NCBI RefSeq assembly: GCF_025499515.1
Contig: NZ_JAMKFA010000002.1
Coordinates: forward strand, 1 to 64,000
DNA length: 64,000 nucleotides
DNA from: Flavobacterium odoriferum
GTDB taxonomy: Bacteria > Bacteroidota > Bacteroidia > Flavobacteriales > Flavobacteriaceae
Direction of reading: 5' to 3'
A program made the position numbers and the translations under genes. Shown here piece by piece: positions 54,101 to 63,408 of this stretch. The notes below the pieces were generated by a model. That model did not search any database. It was not told the origin of the DNA and saw nothing but the letters and a program-made list of their open reading frames with translations. Every line of letters begins with the position of its first letter. The stretch's first letter is position 1.

Positions 54101-55459
54101 GATACAACACAGACTTTTTATTTATATAATATTGACAATACTACAGGTTGTGAAATCAACCGTCCTTTTACCATTATTTATAGCGGTGTTAATTTGCCCT
54201 TGTTTAATGACCAACCTGTGTGCGAAAATGATAATTTTCAATTGCCTGTATTAACACATGTTGCGCCAACACCATTTAATTATACAATAGGATATTTTTA
54301 TGACACTGCTGGAGTAAATCCCGTGCCGCCAGGAACTGTTTTTAACACGCCAAATACAACTACGACTATTTATGTGTACGCTGTTAATGGCGATAGAATT
54401 ATTTGTACACAAGAAGATAGTTTTGATATAGTAGTTTCTGAAACACCTAATCTATCTACTTTAGGGTTAGTTTTTGATACAGATGAATGTGGAACTTATG
54501 TTTTACCAACATTGCCAGTAACGGCTTACAATATTAATTATTATTCGCAATCTGGCGGAAATGCTACGGATTTGATTACGAATTTGAATATTTCAACTCC
54601 GGGAACGTATACGTATTATGTGTATGCTTCAGCTATTGGGAATCCAAATTGTAATGATGAAATTTCGTTTACTTTCACAGTTCATCCATTGTTAGATATT
54701 ACTTTACAAGGCGGAATTATTTGTGTAGATTCTCAAACAGGAACCGTTTATAGTACTTATACAATTGATTCGGGTTTAAATCCAGCTTTTTTTACCGTGA
54801 ATTGGTATTTAAACGGAACACTTATGGGAACTGGAGCAAGCTATACTGCTTCGCAAGCTGGAGTTTATGATGTCGAATTTATTAAATTAACACCCGATGT
54901 AGGAGCTAATTGTAATTATAACAACACAACAGTTACCATAATTCAATCGGGTCCAGCTGTTGCTGATTTTACAGTGAGTTCTGCTTTTGAAAACAATACG
55001 TTTATCACCGTAAACATTATTGACGGATTCGGAGATTATTTATACCAATTAGAATATCCAAACGGAGATTTGAGCGAGTTGCAATCAAGTAATGTGTTTT
55101 CAAATTTAGCAACAGGAGAATATTTTATAAATATTTTTGATACACTTGGCGATTGCTCTCCTACACGATTAGGACCAATTTATATTATTAATTATCCAAA
55201 TTATTTCACGCCAAACGGTGACGGAATTAATGACAATTGGAATATTTGGGATTTGAGTCAACAATCTGATGCAGTTATATCAATCTTTGACCGATATGGT
55301 AAGTTTTTAAAACAAATTTCTCCTGCAGGTTTAGGTTGGGATGGTACATTTAATGGCGAAAAATTACCTTCAACAGATTATTGGTTTACGGTTGATTATT
55401 TACCTCAAAATTCACAAACGAGACAAGTTTTTAGAGCGCATTTTTCGTTAAAACGATAA
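51200..55459 (+). CDS. T9SS type B cargo protein with choice-of-anchor L and repeated Cys-LP modules
   Basis: 1419 residues, starting at GTG 51200. Signal peptide (1-18, TSLFAQ). A choice-of-anchor L domain occupies about 20-275, with FDFIPLSNSFSFNFLFASNEYG split across residues 115-136 and IRLVIGDYANSGFDSAVFI. Then come Ig-like regions (275-530) and about eight repeats of 70-85 residues (530-1165), each opening with a Cys and a [FY]xLP motif (CSQFTLP, CGLFTIP, CDSYTLP, CGVYTLP, CGEFVLP, CENDNFQLP, CGTYVLP). Further beta domains lead to the type B (gliding motility-associated) C-terminal domain: YFTPNGDGINDNWNIW and SIFDRYGKFLKQ. Type B proteins reach the surface by T9SS and often act as adhesins; SprB-like roles are possible but unproven. 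Confidence 0.88.
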   Translation: MNKITYIFVLLFSTSLFAQTITVDNTTNTPAQLVDLLLGNSCVEVSNIFVSSTQSVAYFNQNGSTFPISEGIVIRNGVATFTQGPYTGVNLSSSVTNSGDVFLQTLSDANGGTSPIVNAEFLEFDFIPLSNSFSFNFLFASNEYGFYQCEFSDVFAFVLTDLSSGISTNLAVIPGTNTPVSVTTIRNSIYNEPSSPNNSCASINPTFFDIYNVGNPSSALNMRGQTVVMNASSAVIPNTPYKIRLVIGDYANSGFDSAVFIAAGSFTTTLDLGSDQIICTGDSVQLDTNLDNTFTFTWFENGNPIPGETNSTYTVTQAGTYTVEAVRGTCTITDTIVFTDLAVTNPSNLLTCNNGAASYNFNLITNNEVALGIDSAIYDVFYYESPADIVANNPIPSGNLTSYSSSGGQTIYIKIFNTVSGNFCDAVYPFDLIVTNAVVATPPNPISVCEGQGGTNYTFTNSTTNEVLNGQSPANYTVTYYNSVGEASSGTSPITSITIPNGTTAVTIGIRIQDNSNPNCFDVTLVTITINPLPVVDDIPDPIECSQFTLPVIANGTYYLLPGGPTTLGQVQLNIGDIIDSSGTYYIFAGPDANGCTNESSFNAYFIDEYEPTLDHCGLFTIPATPYGIGDFYTALGGPSGGGTLLVEGTLFSNNTSATITMSVFYYAEVDGVFCRDEEFIIYIHPLPLVDDPADVTTCDSYTLPALTNGTYNTASDGSGATLNAGDVISVSGPNLPGTYYVVNSLAHTTSQGLPGVCIEFNDIVINLVDTTVFTTVSDCGVYTLPAVSFGGYYTAPNGGGTQITDLNITSSQVVYYFTTTTTLPNCTSNLNYNISINPLPLVDIIPSGTYCGEFVLPVLTNGTYYTLSGGPTVIGQQQLFSGNRIDLSGANLPPGTYYIYNGLDANGCENESSFTIFLNPFPPADNVTGRTECLPYTIGTITNGTVYTAFGGPSGGGAVVSSTQVFDTTQTFYLYNIDNTTGCEINRPFTIIYSGVNLPLFNDQPVCENDNFQLPVLTHVAPTPFNYTIGYFYDTAGVNPVPPGTVFNTPNTTTTIYVYAVNGDRIICTQEDSFDIVVSETPNLSTLGLVFDTDECGTYVLPTLPVTAYNINYYSQSGGNATDLITNLNISTPGTYTYYVYASAIGNPNCNDEISFTFTVHPLLDITLQGGIICVDSQTGTVYSTYTIDSGLNPAFFTVNWYLNGTLMGTGASYTASQAGVYDVEFIKLTPDVGANCNYNNTTVTIIQSGPAVADFTVSSAFENNTFITVNIIDGFGDYLYQLEYPNGDLSELQSSNVFSNLATGEYFINIFDTLGDCSPTRLGPIYIINYPNYFTPNGDGINDNWNIWDLSQQSDAVISIFDRYGKFLKQISPAGLGWDGTFNGEKLPSTDYWFTVDYLPQNSQTRQVFRAHFSLKR

Positions 55460-55525
55460 GTCAAAGTTATTAACATTAACAATTGTATCATTCATTTTTC
55501 GTAAAAAGAAAAGTAATTTTACAAG

Positions 55526-56791
55526 ATGTATGCTTTAGTCGATTGTAATAATTTCTACGTTTCTTGCGAACGTGTTTTTCAGCCTCAATATAATGGAAAA
55601 CCTGTTGTGGTTTTGTCCAATAATGATGGCTGTATTATTTCGCGAAGTTATGAAGCTAAAGAAATTGGAATTCCCATGGGTGCACCCGAGTTTAAAGTTA
55701 GGGATGCAATTAAACAACATGACATAAAGGTATTTTCTTCCAATTATGCGTTGTATGGCGATTTGAGTCAGCGTGTTATGAAAATTCTCGAAAAATTTTG
55801 CCCAAGTGTTGAGGTGTATAGTATTGATGAGGCTTTTTTGAATTTTGATGGAATGAACATTTCCGACTATCATCAATATGGATTAGATGTCCAAAAAAAA
55901 TTGATGAAATGGCTAAGTATTCCCACAGGAATAGGATTTGCACCTACTAAAGCATTAGCAAAATTAGCAAATAGAATTGCTAAAAAATTTCCAGAACGCA
56001 CTAATGGGGTTTACGTTATTGATACAGAAGATAAGCGAATTAAAGCTTTAAAATGGACTAAAATTGAGGATGTTTGGGGAATTGGCTATCGATTAACTAA
56101 AAAAATGCAATCGCAACAAATTCTAACAGCTTATGATTTTACATTGCCACACAACGAAGCTTTTATAAAAAAAGAAATGGGCGTTGTAGGTTTACGTTTA
56201 AAATATGAATTAGAAGGGAAGTCGGTCTTAAGTTTAGAAGAGCCAAAAACCAAGAAAAATATCGCTATTACACGAAGTTTTGAAAAGGATATTACTTCTT
56301 ACAGCGAATTAAAAGAGCGCGTTTCTACGTTTGCTTCTGTTTGTGCCGAAAAACTCAGAAAACAAAATTCATGTTGTTATGGAGTAGTTTTATTTCTTAA
56401 AAAAGACAAGTTTAAAGCCAATGGCGAGCGGTATAATTTCTATAAAATGGCAATGCTACCTTTTCCAAGTAATACTTCTTTTTCAATTAGTAATTTAGCT
56501 TTAAAAATGTTATCCGAATTATACAAAGAAGGTGATTCGTATAAAAAAGCAGGTGTAATTGTTACCGAAATTATTCCTGCCAATCAAAGGCAGTTTCATT
56601 TATTTGATGATGAAAACCCGAAATTTCAAAAAATTATGGAAGTAATAGATAAGCAACATGCTAAAATTGGAGAACGAAAAATTCGATTAGGAAATCAAGA
56701 TTTACAACGCACATGGAAGATGAAACAATACCATTTGTCAAACAAATATACCACTAATTTTAAAGAAATACTCGAAATAAAATGTCATTAA
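55526..56791 (+). CDS. umuC: Y-family DNA polymerase (UmuC, DNA polymerase V catalytic subunit)
   Basis: 421 residues, normal for UmuC. Motifs: ALVDCNNFYVSCERVFQP at the N-terminus, CIISRSYEAKEIGIPMG, the catalytic YSIDEAFLNFDG near residue 98, IPTGIGFAPTKALAKLANR near residue 131 and a helix-hairpin segment with WGIGYRLTKKM. The little-finger domain follows (KNIAITRSFEKDI). It copies damaged DNA with low fidelity. It precedes umuD and overlaps it by 10 bases, the reverse of the E. coli umuDC order. No LexA-type operator is recognised upstream, but the operator of Bacteroidota is not something I can identify by eye. Confidence 0.95.
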   Translation: MYALVDCNNFYVSCERVFQPQYNGKPVVVLSNNDGCIISRSYEAKEIGIPMGAPEFKVRDAIKQHDIKVFSSNYALYGDLSQRVMKILEKFCPSVEVYSIDEAFLNFDGMNISDYHQYGLDVQKKLMKWLSIPTGIGFAPTKALAKLANRIAKKFPERTNGVYVIDTEDKRIKALKWTKIEDVWGIGYRLTKKMQSQQILTAYDFTLPHNEAFIKKEMGVVGLRLKYELEGKSVLSLEEPKTKKNIAITRSFEKDITSYSELKERVSTFASVCAEKLRKQNSCCYGVVLFLKKDKFKANGERYNFYKMAMLPFPSNTSFSISNLALKMLSELYKEGDSYKKAGVIVTEIIPANQRQFHLFDDENPKFQKIMEVIDKQHAKIGERKIRLGNQDLQRTWKMKQYHLSNKYTTNFKEILEIKCH

Positions 56792-57219
56792 ATTCAACGC
56801 TAACTTTTTTTATTCCCGATGATACTCATTCGGAAGGACAACAGTTTATAACAAGTGGAATTAAAGCAGGTTTTCCATCTCCAGCGGCAGATTTTGAAGA
56901 AAATAAAATAAGTTTAGATGGCATATTAGTTAAAAATAAAGAAACCACTTTTTATGCCAAAGCAAGCGGAAACTCTATGACAGGAGCAGGAATCGACGAT
57001 GGTGATATTTTAGTAATCGATAGGAGTGTAGAGCCTAAAAACAATAAAGTTGCAGTTTGTTTAATTGACGGAGAATTTACGGTAAAAAGAATAAAGCAAG
57101 AAGAAGAATTGTTATTCCTAATGCCCGAAAATTCGCTTTACAAGCCCATTAAGATTGAGGAACACAATGATTTTATTATTTGGGGAATTGTGACTTATGT
57201 GATAAAAAAAATGGAATAA
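56782..57219 (+). CDS. umuD: UmuD, autoproteolytic subunit of DNA polymerase V (S24 family)
   Basis: 145 residues. The self-cleavage site is seen as AGFPSPAADFEE (Ala-Gly) near residue 28, the catalytic Ser in KASGNSMTGAGIDDGD near residue 65, and the catalytic Lys in NKVAVCLIDGEFTVKR near residue 100. RecA-stimulated cleavage would give the active UmuD' that binds UmuC. The coding region starts inside umuC (10-base overlap), so the two are translationally coupled. A bidirectional terminator follows at 57222-57250. Confidence 0.94.
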   Translation: MSLNSTLTFFIPDDTHSEGQQFITSGIKAGFPSPAADFEENKISLDGILVKNKETTFYAKASGNSMTGAGIDDGDILVIDRSVEPKNNKVAVCLIDGEFTVKRIKQEEELLFLMPENSLYKPIKIEEHNDFIIWGIVTYVIKKME

Positions 57220-57221
57220 AA

Positions 57222-57250
57222 AAAGCCCAATCAAATAATGATTGGGCTTT
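57222..57250. terminator. Bidirectional terminator between umuD and the metalloprotease
   Basis: AAAGCCCAATCA (57222-57233) pairs perfectly with TGATTGGGCTTT (57239-57250); A/T tails are present on both sides. Confidence 0.85.
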
Positions 57251-57270
57251 TCGTTTATCTTAATTCATTT

Positions 57271-60200
57271 CTAAAACACCACTTTTTTAGTGGCTGATTG
57301 ACCATTTGTTAGTGTTGTTTTTACGAGTAACGCTTGGTTTGATTGTGTTAGTTTGGCTACTACAAACTCTTTTTCGTTTACTTTTTCATTGTGGTATAAT
57401 TTTCTACCTAAAACATCAAAAACAATAATTTCTTTGATGTTTTCTGAGGCTGAAATTACAATTCCATTTTGGTTTGAATACACCACAATTCCGTTTTCGT
57501 TTACAAAATCTTCATTGGTTAGGGTGTTTTTATAAACCACTTCAAATCGATCTGTGAATGTTCCGTCTTGTGATGAGAACGAATATGGTGTTTGTTTTAC
57601 ATTGTGAATGCTATTGTTATATTTATCTTTGATAAACACATCTTGTGAAGTAAATAACCCATCAACGTTTTCAATCGAAATCGAATAAGTTCCTGGTGTT
57701 ACTACTTTTAATCCTAACGGAACCACATCTGCATCTGTAAATGGCAAACTTCTTCCTTGAATTACATATTTATCATCATTTACAACATTGAATAGTGTTG
57801 GTTTTGTATCATCTAATACTTTCCCATCAATCATATTATCAAAACCATTGGTTGCACCTTGCATGTAACCTAACAGCATTTGATTATAAGATGTATTTGC
57901 ATCATTCAAGTTGAACCAAATTCTGTGTTTTTCTGCTGAAACAGTTGTGTTAGCTTGATTTGAAGTTCTAAAGAATTGTGTTGAAGTTGATGCATTTACA
58001 CGTTGTGCATTGTTAAAATCAACAACATCTGCAGCGCTAGCTTGTACATAAAATCCTTGTCCTGTTTGAATTGTTCCATTTGGAATTGCACCACTTCCAA
58101 AAGCAGCTGTTCCTCCTAATGTTGTATAAGCTGCATAGTTGTTTTGAGGATAAACACCCGCACTTGCAGCAGTGGTATTTGTCCAAAAGTATAATGTTCC
58201 AATACTTGTGTTATCTGCCAAGAAAGTGTCTGCATCAATTGGTGAAGCATATGGATTTCCTAACAAGTTATATCCTGTTCCAATACTTTGATTCACGATT
58301 CCGTTTGTAGGAACTCCCATAAACTGACCATTGTATGATGAAGCCACTGTTGATGACCATGTATTATCAACACGAATCATGTATCCTTTACCTGCCAAGA
58401 AATTAGTGGTTGGTGTAACCGATTGATAAGCTGTTGGCGTTGTAGTTCCAGTATAAAGATATTGGTAAAAACGTGTAGCAACAGTATTTGGTGAAAAGGC
58501 AAGTAATTGTTGACTAATTACAGGAGATGACCAAGCGGTGTAATCTTGGCGAATCATTGGTTGTGAATTTCTTCTCACAATAATGTTTCCTGTGTTTACT
58601 GCAGCATTGTCTATTTGGCGTAAAGCCGCATTATTATTAATGGTTAAACTTCCGCCTGTGTTTACAGTAACGTTTCCGTTAACAATTAAAGTGTGTCCTG
58701 CATTGAAAACAACATTGGCACCATTGTTTATAGTTACAGAACAAGCATCTAAATTAGCTGTTGAAGAGTAATTTCCCGTAATCGTAACTGCACTAACTTT
58801 TGAAGGAACTCCATTACTCCATGAGGAACCATTCCAGATAGTAGAAATGTCGCCACAGTTTATTCCTGTTTTAGGACCTACCGCATAACCTCCATTAAGT
58901 GGACTTGTGAAATTAGCTTCAAAAACAACATTACTTCCAAAAGCTGAAATTGTTGCAGGGAATTCTTCTATCGCAAATGTGGTATAATTAGTACTATTTA
59001 CATTATCAATAATATTTGATTGAACTTTTATTATTTGTAATTCTGAACGAGATTTTCCTGTTGCAGATTCCCAAGCAGCAACTTCTGCTTCAGTAAAATA
59101 TAATCTTACATTATAATTATGAGAAGCAGGAACATTTGCGGCTGTAATATTATATGTTTTTGATAAAATAGCGTTAGAGACATTAGTATCTATAAATGCT
59201 TTTGTAGGATTACCGACAGAAGTTTGACTTCTATTTACTTCAATTGTTGAACAACCATAATTAGAAGAAGTGTTGTTTATAATTCCAGCGATAATATTTC
59301 CATTTAAATCATCATATCCGTAAAAACTACCATTAGAATTTAACAAAGCTTCATATCTTGTTGGTGTATTAACCTCGGTTTGAACAAGAGTGTTTTTTAC
59401 GACTTCAATTTTTACCGTGTCTAACAATAATAATCCTACGTTTGCTGTTGTGGATGTATTATTGTGTCTAAAAACTAAATATCCTGTTTGCCCCATTAAA
59501 TTAGGAGTTGTCATTAAATTATAAGTACGTAATTGTGTTGTATTTTCATTAATAACAAGGTTAGCTTGAACTAAAGTTCCAGCAAGAATAGCGGCTTCAT
59601 TAGCAATACTTGTTGTGAAATAAACACTAAAATTTCCAGCATTTCTTGTAGCGGCAGTATTGTCATATGCTCCAACAATGTAAGAAAGGTTGATAGATGT
59701 AGCTGAAGTTGGAAATGTAATTTGAGGACTAATAATATAATTATTTACTGGATTGGCAGTACCAGTTCCTCCTAAGTAAGTTAATCGTTTTTCAGAAAAT
59801 GCAACGGTTCCTGTTAAGGTATTTGGAGTAGTACCAAAACCATCTAATCCAGTAACTAAATCCCAAACTCTTCCATCGCCATCAACATCAAAAGTTGACC
59901 AACCTGAGGCATCTTCAAAATCTTCATCTAAAATGTTGTAAGTTTGAGTTAATGTTGGAATTGAATCATCATTTAATATTTTTAGAGTAAATATATTTCC
60001 ATTTGGATTGATAACAGCATCTCCACCATTTGGATTTACAACGAAAGATATTACTAAATCTTCGTCTAATTCAACTAAACCATCGTGTAACACTCTTATC
60101 ACTAAGTTTTGATCTGCTGTTGAACCTGATGGGAAAGTAATTATAGGAGTCATAATTTGTACATCAGCGGCATTTGCGGTTGAGGTTCCGTCAACTGCAA

Positions 60201-61497
60201 ATGTAACAGTAGCATTTGCTGAGGGTGCTTTATCAATATCTAAAACTATTGTGAACTCTGTAAATCCGCCACAATCACTTCCTTCGTTGATTTCGTTTAC
60301 TGGTCTAAATTCACAATCTTGTCTTTTGAATTGTATGAAAGGAGTTAAAACAGAAGACGTACAAACAGTTGAAACTAATAAATCATCTCTTCTTGGAGAG
60401 TTCATTAAAACCGCTAACATTCTATCTTTTTGATCTTGGGTAAAAATATTCATACATGTATCATCTGTATAATCCATATAATTTTGTACCTGATCATTAA
60501 AATCTACTGGAGTATCTGTACAACTATTTGTTGTGGGACAACCAAAATTTGCAGCATCTGATAATGGTGTATCATCACAAAAATCATCTACTCCACAGCC
60601 TCCATCTCCCCAGATGTGGCGCAAACCAAACATGTGGCCAACTTCATGCGTCATTGTTCTTCCTTTGTCATAAGGTGGATTAAATGCGCCTGTTGCGTAA
60701 GAACTTGAGCCCCACGTGTCATAGGAACACACTACACCGTCTGTTGATGCTCCACTTCCTGAATCGTCAAAACAATCGCCTGTTGGCATACCAGCGAGTC
60801 CTGAGCCAGTTGGAAATTGCGCATAGCCTAAAATACCAGCTAAATCACCTCCAAAGTTAAATGTCCACATATTCAGATATTTGGTAGGATCCCATATTGT
60901 AGCTGCTTTTGCTGCTTCTACTGCTGCAGAATCAAATGACGCAGCTCCAAGATTATGTCTTACAATTCCATTTGTAGGATTACCATTTGGATCAATTTGT
61001 GCTAAGCAAAATTGTATATCTGTATCAACTCCAGCTCCATCACCAGGAGTGCCAGCTAGTTTACCGAAATCTTCATTAAAAACTTGAATTTGTGACAAAG
61101 CTTGTGCAAGTGAAATATTTTCACCTGTACCAACTGCATCTCCATTATGAATAATATGAACTACAACTGGAATTACAATAGTTGTTGGTAAAGCTCTTTG
61201 ATTTCTTTTGTTCTTTATTTCTGCAACTTTAGGTGCCAGCCATTTTTCAAATTCTTCATCACTCGGAGCTAGTTTGCTGTTTTGAAGACTTTTATTATGT
61301 TCTGTTGTTGCACATCTAATAACTCCGCTTGGTTGAAATGTTCTAACATTATCTAATTGTTTTGAAAAATCTTGTATAGCATCGTTTTTTCTTAAAATTT
61401 TACTCTTATTATCAGATGCTATTTTCTTAACTTCTTGACTAAAAGACTTTGTTGCGAAAAGTACTAAACAAAATAGTAGTAAGTAATTTCTTTTCAT
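57271..61497 (-). CDS. Secreted M43-type zinc metalloprotease (cytophagalysin-like) with T9SS type A signal
   Basis: 1408 residues from the ATG at 61497, where the signal peptide MKRNYLLLFCLVLFATKSFS begins; ten more upstream codons in the open frame are ignored. A propeptide-like stretch (20-115) leads to the peptidase domain with VIPVVVHIIHNGDAVG and the zinc motif HEVGHMFGLRHIWGD near residue 283, the M43 pattern HExxHxxGxxH, followed by CDDTPLSD and the Met-turn region NYMDYTDDTCMNIFT. After it come a Calx-beta-like domain (about 400-520), a jelly-roll region (530-700), and a C-terminal half homologous to that of the 32.9-38.9 kb protein. The end has IIVFDVLGRKLYHNEKV, a type A sorting domain. 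It should be exported and may digest host or environmental protein. Confidence 0.9.
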   Translation of the reverse strand: MKRNYLLLFCLVLFATKSFSQEVKKIASDNKSKILRKNDAIQDFSKQLDNVRTFQPSGVIRCATTEHNKSLQNSKLAPSDEEFEKWLAPKVAEIKNKRNQRALPTTIVIPVVVHIIHNGDAVGTGENISLAQALSQIQVFNEDFGKLAGTPGDGAGVDTDIQFCLAQIDPNGNPTNGIVRHNLGAASFDSAAVEAAKAATIWDPTKYLNMWTFNFGGDLAGILGYAQFPTGSGLAGMPTGDCFDDSGSGASTDGVVCSYDTWGSSSYATGAFNPPYDKGRTMTHEVGHMFGLRHIWGDGGCGVDDFCDDTPLSDAANFGCPTTNSCTDTPVDFNDQVQNYMDYTDDTCMNIFTQDQKDRMLAVLMNSPRRDDLLVSTVCTSSVLTPFIQFKRQDCEFRPVNEINEGSDCGGFTEFTIVLDIDKAPSANATVTFAVDGTSTANAADVQIMTPIITFPSGSTADQNLVIRVLHDGLVELDEDLVISFVVNPNGGDAVINPNGNIFTLKILNDDSIPTLTQTYNILDEDFEDASGWSTFDVDGDGRVWDLVTGLDGFGTTPNTLTGTVAFSEKRLTYLGGTGTANPVNNYIISPQITFPTSATSINLSYIVGAYDNTAATRNAGNFSVYFTTSIANEAAILAGTLVQANLVINENTTQLRTYNLMTTPNLMGQTGYLVFRHNNTSTTANVGLLLLDTVKIEVVKNTLVQTEVNTPTRYEALLNSNGSFYGYDDLNGNIIAGIINNTSSNYGCSTIEVNRSQTSVGNPTKAFIDTNVSNAILSKTYNITAANVPASHNYNVRLYFTEAEVAAWESATGKSRSELQIIKVQSNIIDNVNSTNYTTFAIEEFPATISAFGSNVVFEANFTSPLNGGYAVGPKTGINCGDISTIWNGSSWSNGVPSKVSAVTITGNYSSTANLDACSVTINNGANVVFNAGHTLIVNGNVTVNTGGSLTINNNAALRQIDNAAVNTGNIIVRRNSQPMIRQDYTAWSSPVISQQLLAFSPNTVATRFYQYLYTGTTTPTAYQSVTPTTNFLAGKGYMIRVDNTWSSTVASSYNGQFMGVPTNGIVNQSIGTGYNLLGNPYASPIDADTFLADNTSIGTLYFWTNTTAASAGVYPQNNYAAYTTLGGTAAFGSGAIPNGTIQTGQGFYVQASAADVVDFNNAQRVNASTSTQFFRTSNQANTTVSAEKHRIWFNLNDANTSYNQMLLGYMQGATNGFDNMIDGKVLDDTKPTLFNVVNDDKYVIQGRSLPFTDADVVPLGLKVVTPGTYSISIENVDGLFTSQDVFIKDKYNNSIHNVKQTPYSFSSQDGTFTDRFEVVYKNTLTNEDFVNENGIVVYSNQNGIVISASENIKEIIVFDVLGRKLYHNEKVNEKEFVVAKLTQSNQALLVKTTLTNGQSATKKVVF

Positions 61498-61888
61498 AAT
61501 TATAAATTTGGGGTTTATGAAAAGCAAACATAATAAGTTTTTTTTAAAAAATTAATTTATCTAATTTTTAAATTCTTAAATTTTTTTTCTTTGTTTATAT
61601 TTATGCAACTAAATTTGATTATTTGATAAATTTATATTGTTTCTTCATAATCAAAAAACCACATGTTTTTTGTCTTATTAAGTTGAATATATCAACCTCA
61701 CTTCAATCATTTAATTTTAAATAAAAAAATCTAATTAGTAATGCATATATAATTTTGACTTTTTATCTATTTTTCTGATAATACACTTATAGAAGCCCAA
61801 AATTTGTATTAATTGAATACTTTCCTGATAAACCATATTCATGTAATTGATTCTGAAACAAATGAATTAGGCTAAATAATAAAATAAT
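61498..61888. other. Intergenic region without a recognisable gene
   Basis: About 390 AT-rich bases between the metalloprotease start and the small frame at 61889. On the metalloprotease side there is a TATGTTTG box (minus strand, 61532-61525) and a CCCC run at 61510-61513. A perfect 8-base palindrome CAAAAAAC/GTTTTTTG (61652-61659 and 61665-61672) may end transcripts coming from the amylase side. Nothing else is recognised. Confidence 0.6.
61525..61532 (-). promoter_or_regulatory. Candidate -7 element of the metalloprotease gene
   Basis: TATGTTTG on the minus strand, 27 bases upstream of the ATG at 61497; no TTG at the right distance. Confidence 0.45.
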
Positions 61889-61942
61889 TTAAGCTTTACT
61901 ACTTTCAAATGCAAAAATTGCTAAAAAGAGTGATTTTTTCAT
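61889..61942 (-). pseudogene. Signal-peptide-like gene remnant downstream of the amylase
   Basis: A 17-codon frame reads MKKSLFLAIFAFESSKA and then stops. It looks like the start of a signal peptide whose gene has been lost. It lies 26 bases after the amylase stop, on the same strand. It may be chance, but the lysine-then-hydrophobic order and the position favour a remnant. Confidence 0.35.
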
Positions 61943-61968
61943 AGCATTAAGTTTTAAAAATTAGCCCA

Positions 61969-63402
61969 TTAATTTGTTAAAATATAATATTGCCATGGTA
62001 AAACAGAATACACCTGATTGCTATTTATGCCCATTGATTTTCCGGCCATATAGTTTGTGAAATTCCCGTTAAGATCGATTTTTACATTAACTGATTCCGC
62101 TGATAGATTGGCAATGTAGTATACTTTTTTTCCGTTTTTCTCTCGTTTAAAAGCCAAAACATTTTCATTATCTGTTTTGATTCTGGTGTAGCTAGCTTTT
62201 GATTTTCCTCCGTTTAAAGCAATATTTCCCGATTTTAGTTTTCCTAATTTTGCTCTTAATTCCCAAGCAACACCTTTGCTTTTTGGAATAGAGTCTTTCT
62301 CAAAAAATTTCAAACTATAATCTAATCCATACTCGTTACCACTATATATCAGAGGCATTCCTGGCATTACATATGAAAGTGCTGTTATAGCTTCTTCAGC
62401 TCTTCCTAATCGGCTTTTTGTGGTTCCGTTCCAAGAATTTTCATCATGATTATCCACAAAATTCATTAAAATATCATTTGATTCATAATCTTTGTTGATT
62501 TTCTCAATGTAGGCATCCCAATTTTTAACGGTTTCTTTCCCTTGTGCAATTTTATTCATTGTATGGTGCGCTTCCCATCCATAAGCCATATCAAACAGGC
62601 CATCTTTTAATAATTCAGGCTCCCATGCTTCGGCCAACATGAAAATATTTTTTTCTTTTCGCAATTGTGGAATAGTTTGTTGCCAAAAATCTAATGGCAC
62701 ATTGCTTGCAACATCACAACGAAATCCATCAATGTTTTCATTCTTAATCCAATGCAACATGTCGGCTGCCATTTCCTTACGTAATCCTTGATTGTCATAA
62801 TTTAAATCCGCAACGTCTGACCAGCCCCAAGATTTTCCAGTTTCTGGATTGATTGGATCGATTATTTCGCCTTTTGCATTTTGCGTATAATATTCTGGAT
62901 GCTGTTTAATCCAAGTGTGATCCCAACCTGTAAGATTTGGCACCCAATCTAAAATAACATACATTCCATTGTCATGAGCTGTTTTTACCAAATTTCTAAA
63001 ATCTTCAATTGTTCCAAACTCCGGATTTACTTTTTTGAAATCGGAAACAGCGTAGTAACTTCCTAAGTATTTGTGTTGTTCTGCGGCGGGCATATCAGAA
63101 GCAAATTTACTATCATCGCCACCTGTTGCTTTTCTTTTTGTTTGCGAAATCGGAAAAATTGGCATTACCCAAATGATTTTTACACCTAATTCTTTTAGTT
63201 GAGGGATGTCTTTTGTAAATGCATTAAAAGTTCCTTCTGGTGAATATTGTCTTATGTTTACTTCATAAATAACCGCATTTTCTTCTACGTCTGATGAAAA
63301 TTTAGCGATTTCTTTTGGTGTTTCTGTTGCTGATGATTTATTTTCATTTTTACATCCCATAAGGATTATCGCAACTAATGTAATGGCAATTTTTTTAATC
63401 AT
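61969..63402 (-). CDS. GH13 alpha-amylase family lipoprotein
   Basis: 477 residues. The lipobox ends LMGC (Cys 17), so the enzyme is membrane-anchored on the outside. The GH13 barrel has its four regions: VILDWVPNLTGWDHTW near residue 151, the nucleophile in GFRCDVASNVP near residue 230, the acid/base Glu in MLAEAWEPELL near residue 254, and FVDNHDENSW near residue 315. It should cleave alpha-1,4-glucans, probably maltodextrins at the cell envelope, as SusA/SusG-type enzymes do. There are no SusC/SusD genes in the window. Upstream on the same strand lies a truncated, frameshifted piece of a second GH13 gene. Confidence 0.92.
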   Translation of the reverse strand: MIKKIAITLVAIILMGCKNENKSSATETPKEIAKFSSDVEENAVIYEVNIRQYSPEGTFNAFTKDIPQLKELGVKIIWVMPIFPISQTKRKATGGDDSKFASDMPAAEQHKYLGSYYAVSDFKKVNPEFGTIEDFRNLVKTAHDNGMYVILDWVPNLTGWDHTWIKQHPEYYTQNAKGEIIDPINPETGKSWGWSDVADLNYDNQGLRKEMAADMLHWIKNENIDGFRCDVASNVPLDFWQQTIPQLRKEKNIFMLAEAWEPELLKDGLFDMAYGWEAHHTMNKIAQGKETVKNWDAYIEKINKDYESNDILMNFVDNHDENSWNGTTKSRLGRAEEAITALSYVMPGMPLIYSGNEYGLDYSLKFFEKDSIPKSKGVAWELRAKLGKLKSGNIALNGGKSKASYTRIKTDNENVLAFKREKNGKKVYYIANLSAESVNVKIDLNGNFTNYMAGKSMGINSNQVYSVLPWQYYILTN

Positions 63403-63408
63403 AATTTC

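Noticed and set aside
55535..55876. A 113-codon minus-strand frame inside umuC.
   Set aside because: Antisense to the conserved catalytic region of UmuC; no independent evidence for coding.
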